A stretch of 64,000 bases of DNA from Macrotrachela quadricornifera (taxonomy: Eukaryota > Rotifera > Eurotatoria > Philodinida > Philodinidae), in the NCBI GenBank assembly GCA_022393335.1, contig JAJEKB010021802.1, forward strand, positions 234,352-298,351, in the 5' to 3' direction. The notes under the pieces were generated by a model. That model was not told the origin of the DNA and did no database searches. It saw only the letters and a list, made by a program, of their open reading frames with translations. A program made the translations under genes and the position numbers. Positions within the stretch are counted from its first letter, which is position 1. Each line of letters begins with the position of its first letter. Shown piece after piece: positions 1-10,526 of the stretch.

Positions 1-749
1 TTTTTTCAGATTCAGCATCAAAAACTGAGTCTAGAAAAGTTGTTAAATGGACTTTAGACATCAAATTCTACTGGTGATGGTGCTTCGAATTGGACCGAGT
101 ATCATGTGTATAGCTTGATTTTGTAAATCTATCTAGTTTTTTCACATAAATGATAGAGACGATTATTTTATCTCATTTTGTTTGCCATACTACTGGCTAA
201 AAAATTACACATCCTTGTTTTTTCTGTTCTTTTCGTCGAAAAAAGTCATTTTTACTGATACATAACCATTTTAGGCGGTATTCAACGGTTTTCGAATTCA
301 AATAAGGCTTTCAGTCAAAAACAAAATACAGATTCTAAAACTAGCACATAAAACTGAATCAAATGACGTATATTTCAAATTAACTTGATAACTTTCAATT
401 TTTCTCATTTTTCCAGGTATCGCCGAAGGAGTCAAATTTTCATGAATGTGTCGAAAATTGAAAGTTATCAAGTTAATTTGAAATATACGTCATTTGATTC
501 AGTTTTATATGCTAATTTTAGAATCTGTATTTTGTTCTTGACTAAAAGCCTTATTTGAATTCGAAAACCGTTGAATGTCGCCTAAAATGGTTATGTATCA
601 GTAAAAACGACTTTTCTCGACGAAAAGAACAGAAAAAAACAAGGATGTGTAATTTTCTAGCCAGTAGTATGATGAACAAAATGAGATAAAATAATCGTCT
701 CTATCATTTATGTGAAAAACCTAGATAGATTTACAAAATCGACCTATAC

Positions 750-1610
750 GGTACATGACATTCCATCCAATAGGATTCGTCCCAATTACATTTCATCCTC
801 TTACAATTCGTCCCCTTACTATTCGTCCCAATTACATTTCGTCCCAACTACATTTCGTCCCCTTACAATTCGTCCCTTTACATTTCGTCCCAAATGATGA
901 ATATTTATTTACATTAGAGAAATATGAAATAAAGTTTATTAGAAAAAATTCAGCTGCCTAGTTTCAAATTCATAGTAATTTGAGTTAAATATTCCTCGAC
1001 ATTATCAACATCATAAGACAATGTGATTCTTTTTAATCGAGCATCAAGGTCTGTATAAACTTTTCTTTTTTTCTTCGCTTGTTCACCCGCGCGAAGTCTT
1101 TCTACGTCAATTTCGAATCTAGCTTGTTCACATAATATACATTTAGCAAGTTTAGTTATAGATGAATGTTTAATTGATACACGATTATTAAAAGCCTGAT
1201 GCCAGCCCTCGATCGCATTGTTAGATCTTGGTAAATCTTGTATCACCCTTTCATAAATATTCCGTAATTGTAAACTAAACTTCGGTTTACCACGACGACT
1301 ACCTAAGAGGCACTATGCGCAGTTAAATATGAAAAAACGAACAGAAAATTAATCTCGATAAATGAATCATCAGATTGGAGAAAGGACATCTATGCGGTCT
1401 CTATGGCTTTTTTTATTTGTCATGATTCACTTGATGCAATAATACGATTCAGAGTTAAACAAAACTCTTATTTGAATAAATCTAAATGTAGACATTTATT
1501 TTAGTAGAATTATACGATGTAATATAAATGGGACGAAATGTAAAGGGACAAAATGTAATTGGGACGAATTGTAAGGGACGAAGTGTAATTTACCGAAGTG
1601 AATGACCACC
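750..1610. mobile_element. Non-autonomous MULE (Mutator-like) element with 9-bp TSD
   Basis: The element is flanked by the direct repeat gacctatac at 741-749 and 1611-1619. A 9-bp target-site duplication is typical of Mutator-like elements. The ends form a weak inverted repeat (GGTacatgACATTC against GGTggTCATTC). Next to each end is a tandem array of a short motif of the type cgtcccaattacattt: 770-895 on the left and, inverted, about 1527-1590 on the right. The interior carries a remnant of a MULE transposase on the minus strand. It sits in the right arm of the foldback at 1-1724, so it is younger than that palindrome. Confidence 0.8.
950..1246 (-). pseudogene. MULE transposase C-terminal remnant
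   Basis: This open frame of about 98 codons contains NNAIEGWHQAFN. It corresponds to the NNxxEGWHxxxN block of Mutator-like transposases, which holds the third catalytic acidic residue; the MULE at 56.3 kb in this window has NNHVEGWH in the same place. The two upstream catalytic aspartates, the zinc finger and the N-terminus are absent, so the copy cannot be active. Only the C-terminal tail, with a basic KKKRK stretch, survives. A domesticated small protein is unlikely because the frame begins inside the conserved block with no convincing start. Confidence 0.6.
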
Positions 1611-1724
1611 GACCTATACACATGATACTCGGTTCAATTCGAAGCACCATCACCAGTAGAATTTGATGTCTAAAGTCCATTTAACAACTTTTCTAGACTC
1701 AGTTTTTGATGCTGAATCTGAAAA

Positions 1725-2082
1725 AATATATTTTCAGAAGCTTAAAACAAGAAAAAAGTAAAAAATTTTGCACATTTCTGGGGTAAACATTTGTTTTTTA
1801 TGAACACATTGGTTTTTGAGTATATCGGATTTTTTCACTGGAAGACAGCCTTTGCTAAGAATACTGATCTGATATTCATAATCAGCAGCTCGAGTTCTAT
1901 CAGATGATCTATAAACAAGCCAAAAAAAATTTATACTTAAATTTTGAATTGCTTGCACCCTGATATCTATTTTGCTATGGAACAAGTCATTTTCTATCGA
2001 GATATTATCACTAGCGATTGTACGATATTGCTTTCTTATGTTACTATGTTGTTAACTTGAAATACATATATCATATTTCATA
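1725..2082. other. Non-coding spacer
   Basis: AT-rich sequence between the foldback and the SINE. A minus-strand open frame of about 80 codons here has no recognisable domain. I see no gene. Confidence 0.4.
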
Positions 2083-2447
2083 GCCGCCATGGCTAAGTGG
2101 TTACGTTGTTCAACACGTATCCACAAGGTACTATGTTCGAACCTCAGTACTACCAGTCATGGAATGACCCTGGACAAGTCACTAACGGCTGTTTGTCTCG
2201 GATCACCCGTCTGATAGCATTCTGATTACATTGTCGACATACCATATAGCTCCTGTAGCTGGTATGTGGTTAGTCAGTGTGTATAGGGAGCTCAAGTAAT
2301 TGAGCGAGAAGAACTCTGCGTCAGGCCGGCCTTCTGTCCAGAGCTGCAGCTAGCAATAGTTATAGGAAAAATATCGGGCCAATGAAAATGTCCTTGGACA
2401 TCACCCTATACTGAAAGGTAGCCGAAAGGCGGGGTATTCTTCTTCTT
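2083..2447 (+). mobile_element. tRNA-derived SINE
   Basis: The 5' part looks like a tRNA: an A box TGGCTAAGTGG at 2090-2100 and a B box around gttcgaacc at 2135-2143 are spaced as in a pol III type 2 promoter. A tRNA-unrelated body of about 280 bp follows and ends in a short TTC repeat. The insertion is bounded by a 12-bp direct repeat, tcatatttcata, at 2071-2082 and 2448-2459. That duplication supports retrotransposition and sets the ends. It would be transcribed by RNA polymerase III and mobilised by a LINE. The tRNA of origin could be Ser- or Leu-like, but I cannot settle that. The intact TSD suggests a fairly recent insertion. Confidence 0.85.
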
Positions 2448-2636
2448 CATATTTCATAAGTACTTTGTAACCAAAAGCGACTCATTTAGGACTGTACATG
2501 GATTGGGTCATATTGTTGCGTTGTGATTTGGATATTTCCCCCACTCACTGTATTGTAACGTCATTTCATTGGTGAATAGATGTTTCTATTATTAACTTTC
2601 AATATAAATATGCCTACAGGTCATCAGTTTTCTTAG

Positions 2637-2888
2637 GATGAGAAGCAGATAATTTTCAATATCATCAAGTTTGTTGACAAAGAGAAGTTTGGGCCAGTTA
2701 TTCCACTCTTTATTGTCAATGAACGGTTATCATCTATGCTTGATATCTTTATGAGATCAATCGAAAGACTAAAGAGCAAGATGAGAGAAATCGAAAATGA
2801 CATCATCGAAAAGAAGAGAAAAATGGATTTGGAGCAACAGGAGACGGAAAATCAAAAACTTCAAGTGCTTGCTCGACTTCGAAATTGA
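2637..2888 (+). CDS. Coding-like exon, coiled-coil product, unrecognised
   Basis: An open frame starts immediately after a good acceptor (tttcttag at 2629-2636) and runs 83 codons to TGA at 2886-2888. It begins DEKQIIFNIIKFVDKEK. The second half is very rich in Glu, Lys and Arg with heptad-like leucine and isoleucine spacing (IERLKSKMREIENDIIEKKR), suggesting a coiled coil. No upstream exon with a start was identified. It lies just upstream of the transposase-like model at 2943 and may be part of the same mobile-element gene, but the reading frames are not joined. I do not recognise the family. Confidence 0.3.
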   Translation, partial: DEKQIIFNIIKFVDKEKFGPVIPLFIVNERLSSMLDIFMRSIERLKSKMREIENDIIEKKRKMDLEQQETENQKLQVLARLRN

Positions 2889-2942
2889 TGATCAAGGTCA
2901 TCGTCATTACTATCATCTTCATCCACAAGCAATACCAACATC

Positions 2943-3348
2943 ATGGCAATCAGTAATCCTATTCCTACGTCACCGCGCAACCTGTTAAATTTCGGTCGTC
3001 CATCAATTACTCTCACCGAACAGCAACAGGCGACTATTCGGTGAGTTTAATTTAACTAAAGATAAAATCAACATGAGTATTTTGTTTAGATTTCATGTTC
3101 ATTCTCTTTTGTCAGAGCGAATTTATCTTATCATCAGCAAAATCCTTGTGCGCATCCCGACCGAAGATGCCGATTTTTCACTCCGGCCAACGACACCACT
3201 TTGGCGCTGGATCAAAAAGTTTGGATTCGCATATAAACGAACATCGAAAGTCGTCGTACCTCTCGATACTCCTGCTTTTATGGCTGCACGTGCACGTTAT
3301 TTTGCTACAATTGATGGATTGTGCACCAATGACGCCAAGAGTTTTTGA
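2943..3348 (+). pseudogene. Truncated helix-turn-helix transposase-like gene
   Basis: An ATG at 2943 opens an exon to 3040. A 49-nt GT-AG intron (3041-3089) joins it in frame to an exon ending with TGA at 3346-3348, giving about 118 residues. The N-terminal half contains LTEQQQATIRFHVHSLLSER. The C-terminal half contains LWRWIKKFGFAYKRTSKV followed by PLDTPAFMAARARYF, which resembles the winged-helix/HTH region that precedes the DDE core in IS630/Tc1/mariner-type transposases. No catalytic core follows, so this is either a truncated element or an exon whose partners have decayed. The assignment rests on motif resemblance only. Confidence 0.4.
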
Positions 3349-5062
3349 CTTTATGAAACATAGGCTAATAAAAACGAAGAGAGGAGTTCTCTTTTGGACT
3401 GAAGGAACAACAGGCATAGGTCGAATGCGTGGTAGTCAGAGTAAAGGTAATCATTGTTATTTTTTTAATTCAAACGATTAATAGGCGTCTCACATCAGAA
3501 AGTTAGTCTAGGCTAATTTTTTCCACCTAGCCGAAATTTAATGCAATCTGGTACTTAAGGGTTTCCGACAATGCTCTTTCTTTTACCTAGTAGACACTTT
3601 TCATGAAAATGCTCAGAGGTAGATTTTCTATAAAACCATGGTTTTTTAACACACTGGTGGACAAATAAGCTTTTTTCTGAAACATCAAGAAATGATGGAG
3701 CATTTCTAATTACATGGCTGTATTCAGCAAAGAAGGCGCGACGTTTTGAAAACAGAATTGAGTCTTCAAGTCTAAATTTGAATTTTGAAACTTTTTTGAT
3801 AATTTTTAAATTTGAACATTTTTTATAATTTAAATAACTCAACATTGGAAAATGATCGAGAAATCGGCTAAACGCCATTCGATAGAGAATTGAAAACTGA
3901 ACAAACGCAGATAGTTGAGAAATTTCTCAGGTAAATTTTATTACATGAAATTTTTTCAAAACCCCCCTTTGGACCATTTCAATAGATTTTGAGAGAGGAT
4001 TCGCGACTGTTCTAAAGAAACACCTAACATGGTCAAAATTTAGATTTCGTTCATTCTATGCTCAATCGATAGAGCATATCGAGAAACCTCCAAATCCAAA
4101 GTTTCGGGAATTTTTGACTTTCTCTTGTCAAGTTAGATCATTTTGAAGTTGGCTTGAACAGAAAAACTGAGGATTTTGGTTTTTGAGCCTAAAATTGACC
4201 ATTTCAAGATGGATAAATTTGAATGACGTCTCATTCGAAAGATAACTACATTGTGCATTACGTAATATATCTTTCAAGACTAAAAAGAAATTTTTTCGCG
4301 TTGAAAGGCGTACATCAAGGGGGTCGAGCCATCCCAAAAATATAGTTTTTGAGTTTTTTCAACATTGCCCTGTTTTTGGAAGTTGACCAAAGTATCCCTA
4401 TTTGGTAGAGAATTTTTTCTCTACAAAACCTCTAAGATTGAAAAAATTTTAAACCTCTGGAATAGAGTAAAAATTGCGATTTACTAGGTGGCGCCACATA
4501 TCATCTTTATGTGATTCTGAAAAATGACCATTTTTTAGATATGGATGAGTTAGTATCTATTCGGAAAATGTTTTAATAATAGAAAATACTTGTAAAACGG
4601 GCCTTCTGATGTACACATGGTGTTCTATTGTCAAATGAATTTTTTTGATACGAATCCTTCTTTTTCTTTTTTTCATCTTGCTTGTTCTCTCGATCTCTCT
4701 GCGTTGATCAACTTTTCTCTCTCTTTACATTAATCAACAACTTGTTCTGCTTTCTCTAATGTTCTGTTCAGTGGATTAACGAGTAAAATACAATCGGTCA
4801 CACAACACTCTATGTAGTAAAAAATGAGTTATTCAGGTCAGAAGATCATTCATGCGTTGACTTGTCATCCGAAATAATTTTTTGTTCGTGTGAAATACAT
4901 ATTAACATCTATCAAAGAGCAGTGTATTTTGCTTTGTAAGCATATATACGTGTTGAACACTCATATCACTCATTCAATCATTTTTATCATTACTCTTGTT
5001 GATTAGAGTAAAGTTAAAGCACAGTCGCTCTGGTTTGCCTTTAGTTATTCACGCTATACGGA
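3349..5062. other. Non-coding region upstream of the 273-aa ORF
   Basis: About 1.7 kb of AT-rich sequence. The open frames in it are short and lack domain signatures. The 4640-5060 part is plausible as 5' flank of the gene starting at 5063, but no specific promoter element can be supported. Confidence 0.4.
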
Positions 5063-5884
5063 ATGCCAACAAAACGTACTTGCTTTATTCATGATAATAC
5101 TTATAGTGTTGGTAATGATTTCGTTTGTCTAAATGATTTGCCGGTCGAAAAGATCAGCAAATCTCGATTTCCCAATGCCAGTACGCAAACTGAAGCTATA
5201 CTCTATCGTGCCGATGTCTTTGACGACAAGATCTCGAAAATCGATTTGGAGAAGATCTTTGTATGTCGTGATCACTATAATCGTTTGTACGTAAAGTTCG
5301 ATCCGGAAAAGAACAAGCAATGTTACACTTGTATTCCTTTCTTCAAGAAAACGAAAGCGAGCAAAAGCAATTTATTCTATATAGATCGTACTCGGTCGCA
5401 GCTCATTTTTGCTGATTATGGTTTAAAATATTCATATGAAGAACTCATTTACAATAAGTGTAGTGAACATTGTAAGGACGTGGAGAATACACGTAAAGCT
5501 AAACACTTCTTTGCCGCGATCAAAGAAATTCGTCGTGCCCGTGCTCTTCCAGTTGATTATCAAGAAGAACAAGACAACTTGGATGAAAGAACGAGTGATA
5601 ATGATGAAGAATTTTTGCCGGAATCAGAGATATCGCCTCGTCATCTTCTTCGGGAGCTGATGATTCGTTGTGACAACCGAACAATCGTACATACGACGAA
5701 ATCGTACAAAGAGAAAAAAGATCAAGTTCGATGGAATTTCCTATCGAACGCTCGTTCTATCATTCGCACTGTTGTAAATATTATCGCCTCAGACGACACT
5801 GATGATGTTCTTCAAGATGTTTTCAACACTAAGTCAGATAATCGAATGTGTCGTCTGGATGAAAAACTGATTTCAGTCATGTAG
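5063..5884 (+). CDS. Hypothetical protein, 273 aa, stop may be premature
   Basis: A single-exon frame starts MPTKRTCFIHDN. The N-terminal half has paired Cys and His residues (C7/H10, VCRDH near residue 69, CYTC near 87) that could bind zinc. The middle is acidic (DERTSDNDEEFLPESE) and the C-terminal third is basic and then helical. GC content is clearly higher than in the flanks, as expected of coding DNA. After the TAG at 5882-5884 the same frame stays open for 26 more codons (GIAEAYGNANEWTTVYSQ...) before TAA, so the stop may be a nonsense mutation in a longer ancestral protein. I do not recognise the family; a transposon accessory protein is possible. Confidence 0.5.
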   Translation: MPTKRTCFIHDNTYSVGNDFVCLNDLPVEKISKSRFPNASTQTEAILYRADVFDDKISKIDLEKIFVCRDHYNRLYVKFDPEKNKQCYTCIPFFKKTKASKSNLFYIDRTRSQLIFADYGLKYSYEELIYNKCSEHCKDVENTRKAKHFFAAIKEIRRARALPVDYQEEQDNLDERTSDNDEEFLPESEISPRHLLRELMIRCDNRTIVHTTKSYKEKKDQVRWNFLSNARSIIRTVVNIIASDDTDDVLQDVFNTKSDNRMCRLDEKLISVM

Positions 5885-5995
5885 GGGATCGCAGAGGCTT
5901 ATGGGAATGCCAACGAGTGGACTACGGTTTATTCTCAAAAGAGATACAATTTTTTTTCTTCATAAATATGTATATGTATTATAACAGTAGTAGTA

Positions 5996-7365
5996 CTATT
6001 TAATCTTCTGTATAGCTATTTAATGTTTCTGTAGCTATTTAATCTTTGTGTAGCTATTTAATCTTATACATAGCTATTTAATCTTTCTGTAGCTATTTAA
6101 ACTTTTTACAGCTATTTAATCTTGTACATAGCTATTTAAACTTTCTGTAGCTATTTAATCTTTTGTATAGCTATTTAATCTTGTACGTAGCTATTTAAAT
6201 TGTTCTATAGCTATTTAATCTTTGTGTAGCTATTTAATCTTGTACATAGCTACTTAAACTTTCTGTAGCTAACGGGTGAGCCATAAAGGATGACCCTCTC
6301 AGTATTTTGCATTTTTCTCACCTATGATTCAGATTATAAAAAAAAATTTTTTTATAGAAAGATTCCTCGTCAAATTCTCTACAAAACGTAGACGTTTTTA
6401 TTATGTTAAATAGTTTCCATTATTTTGTGACATGCGATAGAATCGATTGGTTCAAGAAGGACAACTTTCAAACACAACATTTTTTCGAATTTATTTTACA
6501 GTACATTTTAATTCTTCGATCATTGGTGCATTGAATATCAGATTATTCAAAAAAACAAAATATACCACAAGATGCAGCGTGAAAAGCTCCACAATTTACA
6601 AACTAAAGTTCATTTCAATTATATAGATTTTGTTTTCAAAAAGACCAAAACTGTGTGACCAAGATTTGTCGCTGCGAAAACCAAACATACAGAATTTAGA
6701 GTTTGTTTGAACATAAGAAACACAAAAATGAAATAAACTATTCTTTACAAACAAACTGTAGAGCTTTTCATGCTGCATCTAGTAGTATATTTTGTTTTTT
6801 TTAAAGAAAACACATTAGGTGATAAAAAGACACAATAAGAAAAAAGAATTCTCGTGCGTGTAAAAAAATTGATATGTTCACGATCGCACAAATCGATCGC
6901 ACAGAGTTTTGGTTTTTTTGAATACAAAAAGTATATAATTGAAATGAACTTTAGTTTGTATATTGTAGAGCTTTTCACGCTGCATCTTGTGGTATATTTT
7001 GTTTTTTGAATCGAGTGACATTCAAAACAACAATGATCGAAGAATTAAAATGTTATCTTTGAAAGTTATGCTTCTTGGACTAATCGATTGTATCGCATGT
7101 CACAACATAATAAAGATTATTCAAGATAATAAAAACGTCTACGTTTTATAGAGAATTTGACGAGGAATCTTTCTATAAAAAATGTTTTTTTATAACGTGA
7201 ATCATAGGTGAGAAAAATGCAAAATACTGGGAGGGTCATTCTTTATGGCCCACCCGTTATTTAATCTTTTGTATAGCTATTTAAACTTTCCATAGCTATT
7301 TAAATTGTTCTATAGCTATTTAAACTTTCTATAGCTATTTAATCTTCTCGATAGCTATTGAAACT
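5996..7365. repeat. 19-20 bp minisatellite, split in two blocks
   Basis: Imperfect tandem copies of agctatttaatctttctgt run from 5996 to 6271 (about 14 copies) and resume at 7258-7365 (about 5 copies). Units alternate between 19 and 20 bp. The intervening 6272-7257 is a transposon insertion. The array begins about 30 bp after the TAA that ends the reading frame of the 5063 gene. Confidence 0.9.
6272..7257. mobile_element. TA-flanked foldback MITE (Tc1/mariner type)
   Basis: The ends are inverted repeats beginning acgggtgagccataaagg and ending in its near complement, ...ggcccacccgt. TA dinucleotides flank both ends (6270-6271, 7258-7259), duplicated from one TA in the minisatellite unit. That is the Tc1/mariner signature. 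The terminal repeats extend for several hundred bases. A further internal copy of the inner arm segment (gagcttttcatgctgcatct near 6762) matches the right-arm copy (gagcttttcacgctgcatct near 6970), so the interior is not a simple loop. No transposase frame is present, so it is non-autonomous. Confidence 0.85.
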
Positions 7366-8451
7366 ATAAAAGAAAAATTTTTTGTGAAATGAGTATTTCG
7401 AAAAGAAGAGACTTTTTTACGTGTAGAATTTTTAGATGATTATATAGCCATAAATGTATTTTTATAAATAAAATTTTATCTGAAATACCACTTTTTAATG
7501 TTTAAATGTTAAGAAAATCATTATCTAATATGTCAAGATATTGAGTATAATTTTACAGACAAATGTATAAATATTTCTCTCTTCTAATTTTTTTTCTATT
7601 TTTTATTTTGGTTGTTGCCTGAGGGGAATACTGAATAATTAACAATAAATTCAGTTGATATATATTCATAAGATTTGAGTGAAGTAATACATATTTATGA
7701 TCCCGACCAAAAACAAAAAAAAAGAAAAAAAATTAAAATAATACTGTTTCAGGCTTATTTATCGAGAGTTTTAAAAATTAAATCTCTACATTTTCTAATA
7801 ACCGAATCTTTCAATAGAAACAAGGTTGTTATTTCAATGAAGTATATATAAGCGTAATATTTTCAAAATATTGAATGTTCTTTAATCTTGAAAATTTAGG
7901 GACACGGTGATGTGATTATTTTAAAAGAAGATCTGGAATCAGATGTTCACCATAGATTTTAAAGAGATATCTATTGTCGAAAAAACAAAAAAATCTCACT
8001 ATTATCTATATATAGATATCTTCGACATCTCTGTATTAACACAATCAAAAATAAAACTTAGAGCAGAGTGCAGGAAAAAATGGTAGAGCAGAGTGAGTCC
8101 TTCATACCCTGCAACTTCAAACTTCAATTTTTGAGGTTTATCCCCAAATAACGTATTTGAGTCGTTCAAAATCAAATACCGAAACCATATTAGAGCACGC
8201 GATACCATCAGCTATGCATTATCTTGCTCTACTAATGTATCTTTATATGAATATGGAAGATATAAAAGTAAATAAAAGATAAATCAAAAAGTTCTGTTCA
8301 TATTTCTTATTCTGTACTTTTTCACAAAAAAAAATAAACTTATGTGTTCAATAGTATTTGATTCTAAGGATGATGAAGAAATTCATATATTGTCTACTAT
8401 TGATCATAACAATGCATTGACTACATCTTTAATTAGTTCACTCAACGACTG
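7366..8451. other. Non-coding AT-rich region
   Basis: No coding frame, RNA gene or clear repeat was supported here. A small echo of the agcagag motif at 8062-8095 resembles the repeat at 8452. Confidence 0.4.
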
Positions 8452-8590
8452 AACAGACACAGTACGTGAGAGAGCAGGGCAGGGTATATGAGAGAGTAGG
8501 GTAGGGCAGTACATGGTACATGAGAGAGAAGAGCAGGGCAGGGCAGGTCACGCTGCATGATAGAGCAGAGCAGGGCAGGGCAGGACACTG
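8452..8590. repeat. Degenerate agcagggcagg minisatellite
   Basis: Short repeats of gagagagcagggcagggcagg type, with variants, are mixed with tacatg spacers. Open frames on both strands (for example 8442-8681 minus, 8520-8717 plus) come from this repeat and are not genes. Confidence 0.65.
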
Positions 8591-9956
8591 TACAAAAAAT
8601 TACCCTAGGGCACCTCTGGTGTATATAAACAAGGGATATATCGTTCCATGTATTGATATGAAGGTATACAACGTAGAACAAGATTTTGGAATGTTTATGT
8701 GCACAAAAAAAAGGTGAAAAACGACCATTAATAAAAAAAACTTTATTAAGCTCCCGTCCCTTAGAAAAATGGCTTTTTTCGAAAATACATCAATATTGAG
8801 TTTTTAGTATAGGAAGATGCGCTGAAATTTCCTCTTTCAGAATATGTATGGTTTTCTAAAAAATGGCTAGGTTTTAAAAGACTTATCGTAAAAAATTTCC
8901 ACCCTAGTACCCTGTTTTCCTAGAAATTTTTATGATTTTCAGTTTTTGAAAAGCTGCTTATTGTTCCATATAACCGGATTGCATATAACATTTTTTTATA
9001 TTAAGTATGATAGATAGCGTTAGCTTATTCACCTGTTGCGCGCTTTAAAAAAGTCCATTGACATTTATTGAAAATATACCATGTAAACATGTTTTTTTGG
9101 GATTTGGCTGTAAGAATCCATTTCTAAAACTTCTTTTGCGTTTTTCTCAAAACGTAGTTTTCAATTAGGAAAATTGGAATCGTTCCTTCATATCTTGAGC
9201 TATACCCAATATTTTGTTTTTATTTTAAAGGTCTCGACCAGAGTAAACTTTTCATCAACCAGTTTTTTTAAATTCGACTCCTGGGCTGAGAAAAGTTGGT
9301 TTCACTGTCGTCGGATTACCGTTTTTTATGATTATTTTAAAGTATGTACACTAAAACATTAATAAAAAATCAATAATACACAATTTAAAAATTCTGTCTG
9401 ATAAAAAGTTGCATACTGACATTAGCTTTAATTTGAGATAACCCCGAGCCTCCTACCTTGTATTACGACGGAGTAATGTCGATTTTCCTGAAGGCCAAAA
9501 ATGACCTATGATGCAGCTGGAACTCCGGTCTAGTACGACCCATTGGGCAGAGATTTTTACCAGAAACGTATCTCACCAGGATTACTCATCCCTGAAAATT
9601 TAAGCTCAAAAGACCCATTCTAAGTGGAAAATCATTTTTGAGGGAGGGCCTTAATGCAGAGAAATTCGGTAGGTTAATTATGTGCAATGTAAGAAACATG
9701 AATATATGTAAAAATGCGCATGAAGATTATTTCAATGACAGTACTTTTTACATAAAATTAAAGGAACAACAATTCTCTATGCGTTGTAATAGAATTCTAT
9801 GCAATAAAAAGCCTTGGTTTTGGGAATCAATGATATAAAACGATTTTTCTATTTATTTACTTAATTGAAAATGTAGTTGAACTACAACGACATGAAAAAT
9901 TTTTGTACAAATTTCTGTTTTTGATTATATGTAGCAATGTAATTGTTTCATACATA
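8591..9956. other. Non-coding region
   Basis: No supported gene. Open frames near 9174 and 9638 are short, lack domains and have no good start or splice context. Confidence 0.4.
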
Positions 9957-10524
9957 CAGGGTGTTCCATAAATCATCCGACGATAAAAAATTTAAATATC
10001 TTCAATGTGACGCGAGCAAACGAGCTGATTTTTTTATCAATGATAGAGACTTATTCAAAGTTTATGTCCATAAACACATATCTAGAGAGACTTTTTGTTA
10101 AATATCAATATTGATTACAACAAAAACAAATTTTACTTTTACACAGATCAGAAAAAAAATATACATAGAATGGTGCAAAAGTCAATTTATCGAAGAAAAG
10201 ATTCAATATCTTCACTAGGACTCGAGAAAACAAACTGATTTTTTTATCAATAATAGAGTCATGTTCAAGGTTTATATTCAAAAAAGACATGCTTAGACAG
10301 ATCCTTTTTGTTAAATATATTATTCTTTTCCTTATCTGTGAAAAAGCAAACTTTTTTTGTTGGGCTCAATATTGATATTTAACAAGAAGTCTCTCTGGAC
10401 ATGTCTTTATGGATATAAATTTTGAATAAGTCTCTATCATTGATAAAAAAAATCAGCTCGTTTGCTCGAGTCACAATGAAGATATTTAAATTTTTTATCG
10501 TCGGATTATTTATGGAAGACTCTG
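9957..10524. mobile_element. TA-flanked mariner-type MITE with three arm copies
   Basis: The element starts cagggtgttccataaatcat and ends with the near reverse complement (cggattatttatggaagactctg). TA flanks it at 9955-9956 and 10525-10526. The terminal inverted repeats span about 160 bp (9957-10120 against 10370-10524). A third, diverged copy of the left arm lies in direct orientation at about 10195-10315. There is no transposase gene, so mobilisation would need a Tc1/mariner transposase in trans. Confidence 0.85.
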
Positions 10525-10526
10525 TA

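Larger units (their letters stand above)
1..1724. repeat. Foldback (palindromic) element, split by a MULE insertion
   Basis: Bases 1-401 reappear in reverse complement at 454-740 and then at 1620-1724. The right arm is interrupted at 741-1619 by a separate insertion. The arms match almost base for base apart from scattered differences, and the loop between them is about 52 bp. The window starts inside or at the edge of the left arm, so the true outer end may lie outside. There is no coding content in the arms. A foldback-type DNA transposon or a recent palindromic duplication would both produce this. Confidence 0.85.

Noticed and set aside
2083..2160. A functional tRNA gene
   Set aside because: A and B boxes are present, but the acceptor stem does not pair well and the sequence continues into a SINE body with a TSD.
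8442..8717. ORFs on both strands in the agcagggcagg region
   Set aside because: Produced by the minisatellite; repetitive translation.
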